DNA from: Candidatus Moranbacteria bacterium UBA4824
GTDB lineage: Bacteria; Patescibacteriota; Minisyncoccia; Moranbacterales; UBA2206
Reading direction: 5' to 3'
NCBI GenBank assembly: GCA_002400405.1
Contig: DHFM01000046.1
Span: 1 to 64,000, forward strand
DNA: 64,000 bases
Position numbers and translations under genes: made by a program. This document shows, piece after piece, positions 50,997 to 58,822 of the stretch; positions within the stretch are counted from its first letter, which is position 1; every line of letters begins with the position of its first letter. The notes under the pieces were generated by a model. That model made no database searches, was not told where the DNA came from, and saw only the letters and a program-made list of their open reading frames with translations.

Positions 50997-51038
50997 TTTA
51001 TCTATGTGAGTATATGGGAATATATGTGAGGAAGAATT

Positions 51039-51072
51039 AACAAAAAAACCGCCAGATGGCGGAATTTTGTTT
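51039..51072 (-). terminator. Terminator of the zeta-like operon
   Basis: On the minus strand CCGCC-ATCT-GGCGG followed by TTTTTTTG. It lies 18 bases after the small gene's stop. Confidence 0.88.
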
Positions 51073-51089
51073 ATAGAAAGTGTAATAAA

Positions 51090-51272
51090 TTATTTTTTTA
51101 GCTTTCTTTTTTTTATGACTTTATTGATTAAAGAAAGTTGATCTTTATTGGCTAAATGAATGGCTTTTTTAATAACTTTCTTCTTTTCTCTTGCTGGTAA
51201 ATCAAAAAACACAGTTGGAGTGGAGACCTTACCGTAATCGCAACCTATTAATTTTAGTAATTTAGTTACCAT
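51090..51272 (-). CDS. Small basic protein next to the zeta-like kinase
   Basis: Sixty residues, Lys-rich at the C-terminus (INKVIKKRKLKK), with a first half containing CDYGKVSTPTVFFDLPAREK. No known family. It begins 8 bases after the kinase gene and ends before a strong terminator, so the two form a two-gene operon. A partner or antitoxin role is possible, but known zeta antitoxins (epsilon) precede the toxin, so order does not support this strongly. Confidence 0.55.
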   Translation of the reverse strand: MVTKLLKLIGCDYGKVSTPTVFFDLPAREKKKVIKKAIHLANKDQLSLINKVIKKRKLKK

Positions 51273-51280
51273 ATATTTAA

Positions 51281-51952
51281 TTATAACATTTTTTTAAGCG
51301 TTTGTGGAGTGTAGTCAATTCTTAGCAATTTGTCAATCGAAGGAATGTTTATTCGGAATTTCTCAACATCGTGCTTAAAATCTTTTTCTATTAAAAATAA
51401 TATAACTTTATCGCCGAAATCTTTCTTTATAGCATTTACATTCTCTTTGGCTTTAAAGAAAGTATCTACAAAAACGTCTTTAGTTATTCGACGTCCTTCT
51501 ATTTCTTCTCGTGCTTTTGTAAATTCCCAAGCGATTTTTGGATCTTGATAGAGATAGAAAATAGCTACAAGTCTATGATGATCAAGTGCGCGCGATATAT
51601 TTTTTCTAGCAACACCAATACTTGATAGAGTTCCATCTATAATGGCGTCATATTTTTTATGTATTATATGATCATATAAAATTTCAACACCCTTACTGCA
51701 AGCCGATTGAAATAGGTGCGAGTTTGATCCTGTGTAATCTGGAAATAATTCTCTGATTTCATCAGCATCAATTCTAACTAGAGGTTTCTTGAGTATTTCT
51801 ATTAAGTTTTTTGAGAATTCTGTTTTTCCAGCACCAGGAGATCCAGCCATAAAAATAGTTGCAGGAATTTTTTTCGATTCGTAAATAGCCGGATTGGCAA
51901 ATTTTTGAATCAAAATCTTTTTATTAGACTTGATATATTCAACGGGGTTCAT
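51281..51952 (-). CDS. Zeta-toxin-like P-loop kinase
   Basis: Zeta/PezT toxins phosphorylate UDP-N-acetylglucosamine and block wall synthesis; other relatives are small-molecule kinases. The 223 residues have Walker A AGSPGAGKTEFS (36-47) and the substrate-side RIDADEIRELFPDY (about 61-74). A further motif is DAIIDGTLSS (about 107-116), and basic residues in AREEIEGRRI (about 150-159) could serve as the lid. All look intact. It is paired with a small downstream gene. The island position beside a duplicated ruvC fragment fits a mobile toxin-antitoxin unit. Confidence 0.8.
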   Translation of the reverse strand: MNPVEYIKSNKKILIQKFANPAIYESKKIPATIFMAGSPGAGKTEFSKNLIEILKKPLVRIDADEIRELFPDYTGSNSHLFQSACSKGVEILYDHIIHKKYDAIIDGTLSSIGVARKNISRALDHHRLVAIFYLYQDPKIAWEFTKAREEIEGRRITKDVFVDTFFKAKENVNAIKKDFGDKVILFLIEKDFKHDVEKFRINIPSIDKLLRIDYTPQTLKKML

Positions 51953-51979
51953 TTTTTAAGTAAAAATTTCTATAAATTA

Positions 51980-52130
51980 TCAAAAATTTTTTAATATCGC
52001 CCAGCCAGTCGTGGCCGTACCAGGATCGATCCCAAGAATTCGCAGAGTTGATTTTGAAGTTTCAGATTTATTTTTCATAACTATATTATAGCTTAAAGGG
52101 GAATTTTTTTGAAGGGCTTTGATTTTAAAA
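51980..52130 (-). pseudogene. Truncated duplicate of ruvC 5' end and promoter
   Basis: On the minus strand, an ATG at 52078 opens 32 codons: MKNKSETSKSTLRILGIDPG, then TATTGWAIL, then a foreign NF and stop at 51980. The first 29 residues match RuvC (MKKKAETSKKTLRVLGIDPG..) with four changes. The upstream DNA to about 52130, including TTCAAA/TATAAT, is also nearly the same as upstream of ruvC. It cannot encode a nuclease, since only the first catalytic Asp is left. Confidence 0.88.
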
Positions 52131-52131
52131 A

Positions 52132-52157
52132 ATAAAAAATAACCCAAGAGGGTTATT
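52132..52157 (-). terminator. Terminator of the Cys-rich membrane protein gene
   Basis: On the minus strand AATAACCC-TCTT-GGGTTATT followed by a T-rich run TTTTATTTTTT. Confidence 0.75.
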
Positions 52158-52203
52158 GATGAAAATTATAGCATAGCGCGCGACATTTCAAAAAACGGCT
52201 GTA

Positions 52204-52497
52204 TTATTTTTTGTAAATAAATTTGTAAATAAAAAACATCAAAATTCCCCAAATGATAGTATCTGCGATTATTCCAAATGTTGAAATTTGGTTTACAACT
52301 TCACCATCTATACCATTAACACCCCAATAGTAATATGCAAAGGGTGCACCTATTGTGTTGCAATCACCAGGGCAACCCACACAACAACCACCACATTGAC
52401 AGTGTACCATATTTGATAATGAAATAGGTGATAAGAAAATAATCACAGCAACAATTACCACTATAAAAATTGAGATAATTAAATTTTTATTATTCAT
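52204..52497 (-). CDS. Small Cys-rich membrane protein, unknown
   Basis: Start chosen at 52497 (MNNKNLIISIFIVVIVAVII), which opens a hydrophobic helix; a longer frame from 52611 is less likely. The 97 residues have two TM helices (about 5-24 and 73-92). Between them is an exposed loop with six Cys (HCQCGGCCVGCPGDC), which could bind a metal or form disulfides. The gene is isolated within the accessory island and has its own terminator. No family recognised. Confidence 0.6.
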   Translation of the reverse strand: MNNKNLIISIFIVVIVAVIIFLSPISLSNMVHCQCGGCCVGCPGDCNTIGAPFAYYYWGVNGIDGEVVNQISTFGIIADTIIWGILMFFIYKFIYKK

Positions 52498-52603
52498 ATG
52501 ATTTTGATGTTTCTTTAAGGGTGTTAATTTTTTAATGATTTTAAATTTATTTGAATTACAGAGGTCTTTTTCTGAATATAAGATAAATATAGCATAATTT
52601 TTG

Positions 52604-52660
52604 TAAATCACAAAGCAACCTCATATCTCGTCGCTTTGCCTTCACTAATTTTTTTTATAT
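52604..52660. repeat. Sequence duplicated from/to 50938-50996
   Basis: AATCACAAAGCAACCTCATA..CTCGTCGCTTTGCCTTCACTAATTTTT lies just after the fic stop codon. The diverged copy sits 1.7 kb to the left, as do the two ruvC 5' ends, pointing to an old duplication of this locus. Confidence 0.6.
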
Positions 52661-53740
52661 TTTTTTATACCTCGTGCTTCTGCCTTGGCCTATTCTTTCT
52701 ATTTTTTTCAACTTCAACAACACTTCCAGCGCCTGTTTGACTGTTGGTCGAGGAATATTTGTTTCGGTTGCAATTTTGCCTGTTCCGGCGACGTCAACTT
52801 GCTCGAAAAATTTCCAAACTGCAAGTTGTTTTTCTGATAGAATTTTTTCGATATTTTCTTTTGACAATAATTCAATAGCTGATTGGGATTGCTTTAGCAA
52901 AATCGTAAAAAAGAAATCAAGCCACGGTGCAATATTTTCATTTCTTGTGTGAAAAGTTTTTTGACTGCGTCTAAGCGCGAGATAATAATCAGTTTTGTTA
53001 TCTTCAACTAATTTCTCATGTGAAACATAAGGCATATACAAATAGCCACTTTGAAGAAGTAGTAAATTTGTCAAAATTCTGGAAATTCTTCCATTTCCAT
53101 CTTGAAAAGGATGGATGGCTAAAAATTCAACCAAAAAATTGGCGATTATGAGTAGGGGATGGTATTTTTTTTCAGTTAACAAAAAATTAGTCGATCCAAT
53201 CAGTTCCATCATTTCTTTTGGCGTGAGATAGGGGGAAGTCGGATTGAAAATTATCCCAACTTCTTTTCCTTCTTGATCATAGGCAACAACTTTATTTTCA
53301 CCGAATTTATAATCTCCCAAATGTCCCTGATCTTTGTCCGAATATTTCAGAAGTTCTTTGTGAAAATGTTTAACGGAACTTTCATTGAATTTCAAACTTC
53401 CCCAAGAATTAAAAATATTTTCTAATAGTTCATAATATCCTTGGACTTCTTGCTTGTCGCGGTCGGCAAATTTTTGAATATTTATGCCTTGCATTACCTT
53501 TTCAATATCCTCGTCAGTTAGTTTCACGCCTTCAATGCGCGTCGATGCGCCAGTAGAAGTTATCAAAACAGATCGCTTGAGACGACCCAACGCTTGTGGG
53601 CTCAACTGGGCGCCAGTCACCCAATTGCCCTTTAATTCATCAATCTTGGCGATTTTCGAAATTATTCCAGCGGGAATATTACTAAGTCTTCTGGAGAACT
53701 TATCTGTAATGGTGCTATTTTTTTGTATTTTTGTAATCAT
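52655..53740 (-). CDS. Fic family protein
   Basis: Fic proteins transfer AMP or other phosphate groups onto target proteins. The 361 residues contain the active motif HPFQDGNGRISR (about 209-220), complete. An N-terminal inhibitory-type motif STRIEG (about 63-68), the S/TxxxE(G/N) class, blocks ATP binding in cis. The C-terminal 60 residues (AVWKFFEQVDVAGTGKIATE..RPTVKQALEVLLKL) form a winged helix, so it may also bind DNA. It is divergent from the second AbiE pair. Confidence 0.92.
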   Translation of the reverse strand: MITKIQKNSTITDKFSRRLSNIPAGIISKIAKIDELKGNWVTGAQLSPQALGRLKRSVLITSTGASTRIEGVKLTDEDIEKVMQGINIQKFADRDKQEVQGYYELLENIFNSWGSLKFNESSVKHFHKELLKYSDKDQGHLGDYKFGENKVVAYDQEGKEVGIIFNPTSPYLTPKEMMELIGSTNFLLTEKKYHPLLIIANFLVEFLAIHPFQDGNGRISRILTNLLLLQSGYLYMPYVSHEKLVEDNKTDYYLALRRSQKTFHTRNENIAPWLDFFFTILLKQSQSAIELLSKENIEKILSEKQLAVWKFFEQVDVAGTGKIATETNIPRPTVKQALEVLLKLKKIERIGQGRSTRYKKI

Positions 53741-53805
53741 ATTATTTGGATATATTAACTATGTCCAATTATATCCAATTAAATCATTATAGTCAAGTAT
53801 GCCCA

Positions 53806-53852
53806 TTGACTAAAAACCTTAAGTTTGCTATACTGTACATATGAGTACAGTA
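53806..53852 (+). promoter_or_regulatory. Promoter/operator overlapping the second AbiEi start
   Basis: TTGACT (53806-53811), 17 bp, TATACT (53829-53834). The inverted repeat TACTGTAC / GTACAGTA (53831-53838, 53845-53852) covers the -10, the predicted transcription start and the ATG at 53841. The mRNA is predicted to be leaderless and the operator would block both initiation steps. Confidence 0.8.
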
Positions 53853-54428
53853 AAAAATGACGTAAAAATAAATAAAGGCTCAAATAAGCAAAGATTTGCT
53901 GACTTGGCTAAAATAGGTATTTCAGTCTTTCACTGCGATGATTTGGCTAATTTATGGCAGATAAAAAACCCTAATACTTTGCATACTACGCTAAAGCGAT
54001 ATGCTAAAGAAGGGCTGATTATACGAATTCAAAGAGGGTTATATTCTTTTCAGCCAGTAGAAAAAATTGATTTGTTTCTTTTGGGGGTGAAAATATTGCA
54101 TCGGTATGCTTATATTAGCATGGAAACTATTCTGGCTAGGAATGGGATAATTTTTCAAGAGATTCCAAAAACTTCCATTATCAGTTCTATTTCCAAGAAT
54201 TTTTCTGTTGCCGGTCGAGAATACCACTGCCGTCGTTTGGCGGATAAATATCTATATAATGACGCCGGAATTGTTTTGGAAAACGGAGTACAGGTCGCGT
54301 CAACAGAAAGGGCGGTGGCGGATATCCTCTATTTCAATCCGCGCTATTATTTTGACGGCGATCGCTTGATTGATTGGAAAAAAGTCCGCGCTATCCAAAG
54401 AGAAATAGGTTATCCACAAAATCGATAA
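53841..54428 (+). CDS. AbiEi-like antitoxin / transcriptional regulator (second pair)
   Basis: The 195 residues have an N-terminal HTH region (about 20-75: FADLAKIGISVFHCDDLANLWQ..YAKEGLIIRIQRGLYSF). The family's middle motif RYAYISMETILARNGII follows (about 88-104), then ASTERAVADILYFNP (about 153-167). It is a diverged relative of the antitoxin at 39867, so two independent AbiE loci lie 14 kb apart. The ATG coincides with the predicted transcription start and lies between operator half-sites. Confidence 0.85.
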   Translation: MSTVKNDVKINKGSNKQRFADLAKIGISVFHCDDLANLWQIKNPNTLHTTLKRYAKEGLIIRIQRGLYSFQPVEKIDLFLLGVKILHRYAYISMETILARNGIIFQEIPKTSIISSISKNFSVAGREYHCRRLADKYLYNDAGIVLENGVQVASTERAVADILYFNPRYYFDGDRLIDWKKVRAIQREIGYPQNR

Positions 54429-54454
54429 AAATAATAATTAAAAAAAACAAAAAA

Positions 54455-55204
54455 ATGATTACTCCAACTCCAAAAGATGCTGAGCATAAAGCATGGATGT
54501 TTCGTCTACTAGGCGCGCTATTTGATGACGCTTTTTTATCTAGCGTTCTATTTTTCAAAGGCGGAACTTGCGCAGCTATGCGCGAACTTCTAGATCGATT
54601 TTCAGTGGATCTTGATTTTGATTATATTAGCGAAAAAGGAGAAATCAAAAAGGTTCAAGAAAAAATGGAAGAAATTTTTCAAAAACTCGGTTTGGAGATA
54701 AAAGACAAAAGTCGAAATGTTCCGCAATATTTTTTGAAATATCCAACCACTGCAGGTGGAAGAAATACGCTAAAAATAGACATCTGCTTTCCTGTACCGC
54801 AATTTAATCAATATGAAAGCGCACAACTTTCTGAGATTGATCGCATTGTGAATTGTCAAACAGTTGAAACGATGATGGCTAATAAGCTAATAGCGCTCAT
54901 TAATCGATTTGAAAAAAACGGCCATATTGCTGGTCGAGATGTGTATGATGTCCATTATTTTTTTTGGAATGGTTTTCGTTATGACGCGAAAATCATAGAG
55001 GATATAAGAAAATGTTCGGTGGAAAAATTCTTCGAGAATTTGGTGGTTTTTGTTGCTGACAAAATAAATCAAGAAGTTATCGATCAAGATCTCAATATGC
55101 TTTTGCCCAACGACAAATTTCAAATGATGCGAAAAATTCTCAAGCAAGAAACTCTAATGATGCTCAAAGACGAGTTGGCAAGGATAAAGAATGGAAAGTT
55201 ATAA
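54455..55204 (+). CDS. AbiEii-like nucleotidyltransferase toxin (second pair)
   Basis: Start at 54455 (MITPTPKDAEHKAWMFRLLG) chosen; a frame from 54374 would overlap the antitoxin by 55 bases and begins with an atypical basic stretch. The 249 residues contain LFFKGGTCAAMRELLDRFSV followed by DLDFDY (about 24-49), the GG..R.S.DLDF core, and a later MMANKLIALINRF..GRDVYDVHYFFW (positions about 135-170). Catalytic residues are intact. It ends 6 bases inside the convergent yebC gene. Confidence 0.86.
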   Translation: MITPTPKDAEHKAWMFRLLGALFDDAFLSSVLFFKGGTCAAMRELLDRFSVDLDFDYISEKGEIKKVQEKMEEIFQKLGLEIKDKSRNVPQYFLKYPTTAGGRNTLKIDICFPVPQFNQYESAQLSEIDRIVNCQTVETMMANKLIALINRFEKNGHIAGRDVYDVHYFFWNGFRYDAKIIEDIRKCSVEKFFENLVVFVADKINQEVIDQDLNMLLPNDKFQMMRKILKQETLMMLKDELARIKNGKL

Positions 55205-55912
55205 ATTATCAAAAATCTCCTCCACATCTTCTTGATCATCAAGAGTTTCGAGAAGTTTGTCGTAGCTTTCTTGGGTGGATGAGTCAATTTCGACAGTGGA
55301 TTTTGGAATGAAAGTTAAGTTGGATTCGGAAATTTTAATATTTTTTTCTTCTAAATTATTTTGCACTTTTTGCAGGTCTTGCGGAGCAGTAAAAATAATT
55401 AAATTATTTTCTTCAATTTTGGTGTCTTTGGCGCCAGCTTCAATAGCGAGCATTTCCAATTCATCGGCATCTTTACCAGATAGATCAATTGTAATGGCGC
55501 CGACTTGCTCAAAATTCCACATGGAACTGCCGGATTCGCCGAATTTTCCGCCGGCTTTAGTGAGAATGCTTTTAATTTCACTTACAGTACGATTTTTGTT
55601 ATCGGTAGAAGTTTTGATGAGCATCATGATATTTCCAGGGCCTTTAGCTTCATAGATAATTTCAACAATTTCTGCGCCACTCATTTCACCTGTTCCTTTC
55701 TTGACTGCTTTGTCGATATTATCTTTAGGCATATTAAACTCCTGGGCCTTTTTCATGGCCATTCGAAGTTTGAAATTTGTGTCTGGGTTGCCACCGCCTT
55801 CACGTGCGGCGATGACGATCGGCTTGGCAAGTTTAGTGAAAATCTTGGCGCGTTTAGCGTCATTTACCCCTTTTCTTTGTTTTATTCCCGCCCAATGTGA
55901 GTGTCCTGACAT
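55199..55912 (-). CDS. yebC: YebC/PmpR/TACO1 family protein
   Basis: YebC-family proteins are described as transcription regulators and, more recently, as translation factors at proline-rich stretches. The start at 55912 (MSGHSHWAGIKQRKGVNDAK) is the invariant family opening; an upstream frame to 55975 runs into CATGAAGCAT repeats. The 237 residues are complete: KRAKIFTKLAKPIVIAAREG, then DNIDKAVKKGTGE, and YEAKGPGNIMMLIKTSTDNKNRT. It is often near ruvC/ruvB; here ruvB is 3 kb further on. Confidence 0.95.
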   Translation of the reverse strand: MSGHSHWAGIKQRKGVNDAKRAKIFTKLAKPIVIAAREGGGNPDTNFKLRMAMKKAQEFNMPKDNIDKAVKKGTGEMSGAEIVEIIYEAKGPGNIMMLIKTSTDNKNRTVSEIKSILTKAGGKFGESGSSMWNFEQVGAITIDLSGKDADELEMLAIEAGAKDTKIEENNLIIFTAPQDLQKVQNNLEEKNIKISESNLTFIPKSTVEIDSSTQESYDKLLETLDDQEDVEEIFDNL

Positions 55913-55916
55913 AAGA

Positions 55917-55998
55917 TCATGAAGCATGAAGCATAAAACATGAAGCAATCCGTATTTTTTTGTTTTATGTTTCATGTTGTATGTTACATGTTACATAA
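55917..55998. repeat. Repeat J (catgaagcat), inverted
   Basis: CATGAAGCATGAAGCATAAA on the left and TTTTATGTTTCATG on the right are largely complementary. Related words precede trxB at 38662. Confidence 0.65.
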
Positions 55999-56013
55999 TT
56001 TAAGCTTAGCAGT

Positions 56014-57843
56014 TTAGATTGTAATTTTCAAGAGGATATGATTTAAGGAAGAATTTATTTTTAGCCAAAGCGAATCTGAAAAAACCACTATCCAATGTTT
56101 TTGAGTGGTTGGGGTGGTGAAAAGATAGTGATTGTCTTTAGAGACAGGTTTAAAACCTGTCATTACGCCTAAAACCCTTGAATTTTGAGGGATTAACTTT
56201 TCGGGAAAAGTTATAGTGGGGCTTGAATAAGCCAAATTATGGCGTGTTTGTTGCTTTTTTTGCCAAATAGGCGAGGAAGTATATTTTCCAAGGTTGGCTT
56301 GGATTTCGGAGTCGGGGATAATGAGAATATCTTCTTCTGTTGTGGCGCTGGTTCCCTCATCCGCCCTACGGGCACCTTCTCCCAAAGGGAGAAGGGGATT
56401 TTCAGTATTATTCTGTGTTTCTATCCAGCTCCAGCCATCGTCATTTTTTCCATAAAGCTCATCTTCATTGATTTTGTTTTTTTTCCGATCATATTTAATT
56501 TTTTGCACAACTTTCCCAGAGGGGTCGCGCAGTTCAATTTTTGTTTTTTCATTTCCTAAAGTGAAAGCGCAAATTTTTTTGGTGAGCTTTTTGGTTTTGC
56601 CTTTTTTGATTTTGAAATCTTCACGGATCGGATGATTAATTAGTTTGTCTTTTCCAGTGGCGATTGACCAGCCCTTGAGATTGACTTTGTCCTTGGATTG
56701 ATTTTTAATTTCGATCCATTCATTTTTTGTGTCACTTCCTTTGGGATTGGGGGAAAGACTTATTATGCGAATTTTTGGCGCATTATATTTTTCCACCTTA
56801 ACACTAAAGTCATAGGTTTTGTCTTCGCCATCCCCAGTAATTTTTAGACTGCCTTTGAATTTTCCAGTTTTTTCATATTTGTGTTTTGTGGATTTTAGAT
56901 AGCTTTTGTGGCCATCGCCAAAATTCCAAGTGAATTTTTTAGCGTCTTTTTCAGCTTTCACACTGAAATAGGCATAGGTGTTTTTGTAGATTTTTTTTGG
57001 TAGAATTAGTTTTCCGGACAGTATTTTATCGAAATTATTTTCTCCGCCAGGAGTAGGCAAAGATGTCCACCGCCAATCCGTTCCAGAAAAAGAATAGGAA
57101 TAGGCGCTTTTTCCATTGGAATATTTTTGGCTAGCGATTAAGTTATCTTTTTTGTCATAAAGAAAAACTGTGTCGCCCTTAGAGTCATTATTAAACGAAA
57201 AAGAGCCATAAAAAACAATAAAATTTCCAGTTTTTTCTTTCTTAGTAATTTTTCCTTTGGCACTTTTGGAATCTTTGATGACATAATTGGAGAAGTCAAT
57301 TTCTTCTCCAGTTAAATTAATTATCTCGACAAACTCTTCCTCGTCATTTTTAGTGTCTGGCGCCGGATAAATTTCGTTGATTCTAATCCCCGAATAATCT
57401 TGTGTTTCTTCTTCTTCTTCTTCTTCTTCTTCTTCTTCTTCTTCTTCCCAATTCAAACTATCAATAATAACCCCAGAATTTGTGTCGCCAAGTATTATAG
57501 CAATGCCATTTCCTTCGGAAATAACACTACTTTTACTAGTGTTAGTCCAAAGATAAATTCCTTTAGCGGGGACAATATCTTCATTTCCAAATGATTTGAA
57601 GCTTGTGCGTGTTCCTGTAGAGGTTTTTTTAACAAGCCTATAATCATCCAAATTAATTGTTTCATTGGTGGTATTAGTAATTTCGATAAAGTCTTCCTCT
57701 GTTTTGCCAGTTCCGCCACTGTATTGAATATCGGTAATTTTTAAAATCGGCTCAGCCAAGCAAATTTTTTCCCAAATAAAAAAGCTAGCTAAAATAACCA
57801 GCCCGAAAATAAAATAATAATATTTTTTATTTTTATTTTTCAC
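56014..57843 (-). CDS. Lamin-tail domain / PKD surface protein with repeat insertions
   Basis: A GTG start at 57843 (VKNKNKKYYYFIFGLVILAS) gives a signal peptide; an ATG at 57888 lies inside repeat element A. The roughly 609 residues hold a lamin-tail domain (about 33-135), an acidic run of 14 Glu, a second lamin-tail domain (about 155-270), a PKD domain (about 285-360, TWNFGDGHKSY) and a third lamin-tail domain (about 365-475). Such domains sit on the cell surface and may bind polymers. Near 505-520 LLPLGEGARRADEG and near 560-570 MTGFKPVSK come from palindromic repeats in frame. Confidence 0.82.
   Translation of the reverse strand: MKNKNKKYYYFIFGLVILASFFIWEKICLAEPILKITDIQYSGGTGKTEEDFIEITNTTNETINLDDYRLVKKTSTGTRTSFKSFGNEDIVPAKGIYLWTNTSKSSVISEGNGIAIILGDTNSGVIIDSLNWEEEEEEEEEEEEEETQDYSGIRINEIYPAPDTKNDEEEFVEIINLTGEEIDFSNYVIKDSKSAKGKITKKEKTGNFIVFYGSFSFNNDSKGDTVFLYDKKDNLIASQKYSNGKSAYSYSFSGTDWRWTSLPTPGGENNFDKILSGKLILPKKIYKNTYAYFSVKAEKDAKKFTWNFGDGHKSYLKSTKHKYEKTGKFKGSLKITGDGEDKTYDFSVKVEKYNAPKIRIISLSPNPKGSDTKNEWIEIKNQSKDKVNLKGWSIATGKDKLINHPIREDFKIKKGKTKKLTKKICAFTLGNEKTKIELRDPSGKVVQKIKYDRKKNKINEDELYGKNDDGWSWIETQNNTENPLLPLGEGARRADEGTSATTEEDILIIPDSEIQANLGKYTSSPIWQKKQQTRHNLAYSSPTITFPEKLIPQNSRVLGVMTGFKPVSKDNHYLFTTPTTQKHWIVVFSDSLWLKINSSLNHILLKITI
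56143..56161. repeat. Palindrome GACAGGTTTAAAACCTGTC in the lamin-tail gene
   Basis: A 19-bp near-perfect palindrome translated in frame (MTGFKPVSK on the minus strand). Confidence 0.75.
56354..56397. repeat. CCTTCTCCC hairpin element in the lamin-tail gene
   Basis: Hairpins GCCC-TAC-GGGC and CCTTCTCCC-AAA-GGGAGAAGG, the latter at 56375-56395, are translated in frame. Same family as the element in rsmA at 9568. Confidence 0.82.
57406..57447. repeat. (TTC)14 trinucleotide tract
   Basis: Fourteen perfect TTC units (GAA on the coding strand) encode a run of 14 Glu between two lamin-tail domains. Slippage would change the linker length without breaking the frame. Confidence 0.95.
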
Positions 57844-57852
57844 CCTAAATTT

Positions 57853-57978
57853 ATCCCCCACCACTTTTAGTCTGCGCCAAAGGCGCAAAAAACTTTTATT
57901 TAAAAGTAATAAAAACCTTTTAAATATTGCAATTTATATAAAAAAATAAACTAAAAAAGACTAAAAGTGGTGGGGGAT
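57853..57978. repeat. MITE-like element A, copy 2 (126 bp)
   Basis: Terminal inverted repeats of 21 bp are perfect; they begin ATCCCCCACCACTTTT as in copy 1. A TGCGCC-AAA-GGCGCA hairpin follows the left end. It runs from just upstream of the lamin-tail GTG start to the stop codon of the PH-domain gene. Confidence 0.92.
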
Positions 57979-58571
57979 TAAGTCGTTTCATGGTGAATTT
58001 TTTCTCGAAGCATTTCGCCGAATTCATTTTCTTCTTTGCTTTCTAATTCGTTTTGCAGTTTCATAATAGTATCTTTGATTTTGTAGGGATCGGGAACATT
58101 TCGAAAGATAAAGCGTTCTCTTTCACCGGCAGTTTGAATAAGAAGATTGCCGTAATTAAGAAAGGTTGGGATAACTCCACGCACATCCGTTGTGACATCC
58201 TGAATTTTTTCCAGTTCTAACTCGCTCACTACGCGAGTAAAAAGCCCTTTTTGTTCAATGTTAATAATTCTTTCACTAGTAACTATCCAAACATCAAAAT
58301 AGTAGTCAATCCAGATGGCAAAAAACAACAGCCAAAGAAAAGTAAAAAAAAGACTGCGCATAAAAGCGGTGAGATCAAGCAGAAGTTGTTCGCTAAATTC
58401 ATCAAAGAAAAAGGCGGTGAGGAAATAACTGCCGAAAAGAAAAAGTACCATAAAGAAAATTATGGAAAAGTGAGTGAGGATGTTGAACCAGTGGCGATGA
58501 ATAACCATCAGAATTTCTTCGCCATTTTTTTGTCCGTCGAAATGATAGTGGGTAAAATTGTGTTGTTGCAT
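57978..58571 (-). CDS. PH-domain membrane protein (YdbS/YvlC type)
   Basis: Of 197 residues, two TM helices (about 30-55 and 70-98) are followed by a bacterial PH domain (about 100-165): WIVTSERIINIEQKGLFTRVVSELELEKIQDVTTDV is its hallmark pattern. The last 30 residues are charged. Function in bacteria is unclear; the family is associated with membrane stress. The small gene upstream ends 4 bases before it, so both are one operon. Its stop codon touches element A. Confidence 0.85.
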   Translation of the reverse strand: MQQHNFTHYHFDGQKNGEEILMVIHRHWFNILTHFSIIFFMVLFLFGSYFLTAFFFDEFSEQLLLDLTAFMRSLFFTFLWLLFFAIWIDYYFDVWIVTSERIINIEQKGLFTRVVSELELEKIQDVTTDVRGVIPTFLNYGNLLIQTAGERERFIFRNVPDPYKIKDTIMKLQNELESKEENEFGEMLREKIHHETT

Positions 58572-58575
58572 AAAA

Positions 58576-58800
58576 TTAAAAAATAAGAAGTTTTGAAATT
58601 AGCGCATCCCAATCAACCGAAAAAAACAACATAATATTGGAAAGAAAAAGCAAAACGGAAACTACCACAAAAATGGGAAGCATTATTTTGTTAGTTTTAG
58701 CATTTATGGAATAACGAGCTAGATGATAGATGATAAAAAAGAAGAGAAAAAGATAGGTGATAAGGATGATGGCATAAAGAGCGAGGGCAATGTAGAACAT
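58576..58800 (-). CDS. Small two-TM membrane protein
   Basis: The 74 residues comprise two long hydrophobic helices (about 3-28 and 40-62) around a basic loop (ARYSINAKTNKIM). No family recognised. It directly precedes the PH-domain gene (4-base gap), so a joint membrane role is likely. Confidence 0.65.
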   Translation of the reverse strand: MFYIALALYAIILITYLFLFFFIIYHLARYSINAKTNKIMLPIFVVVSVLLFLSNIMLFFSVDWDALISKLLIF

Positions 58801-58822
58801 AAATTTTAGTTTATTTTTTATT

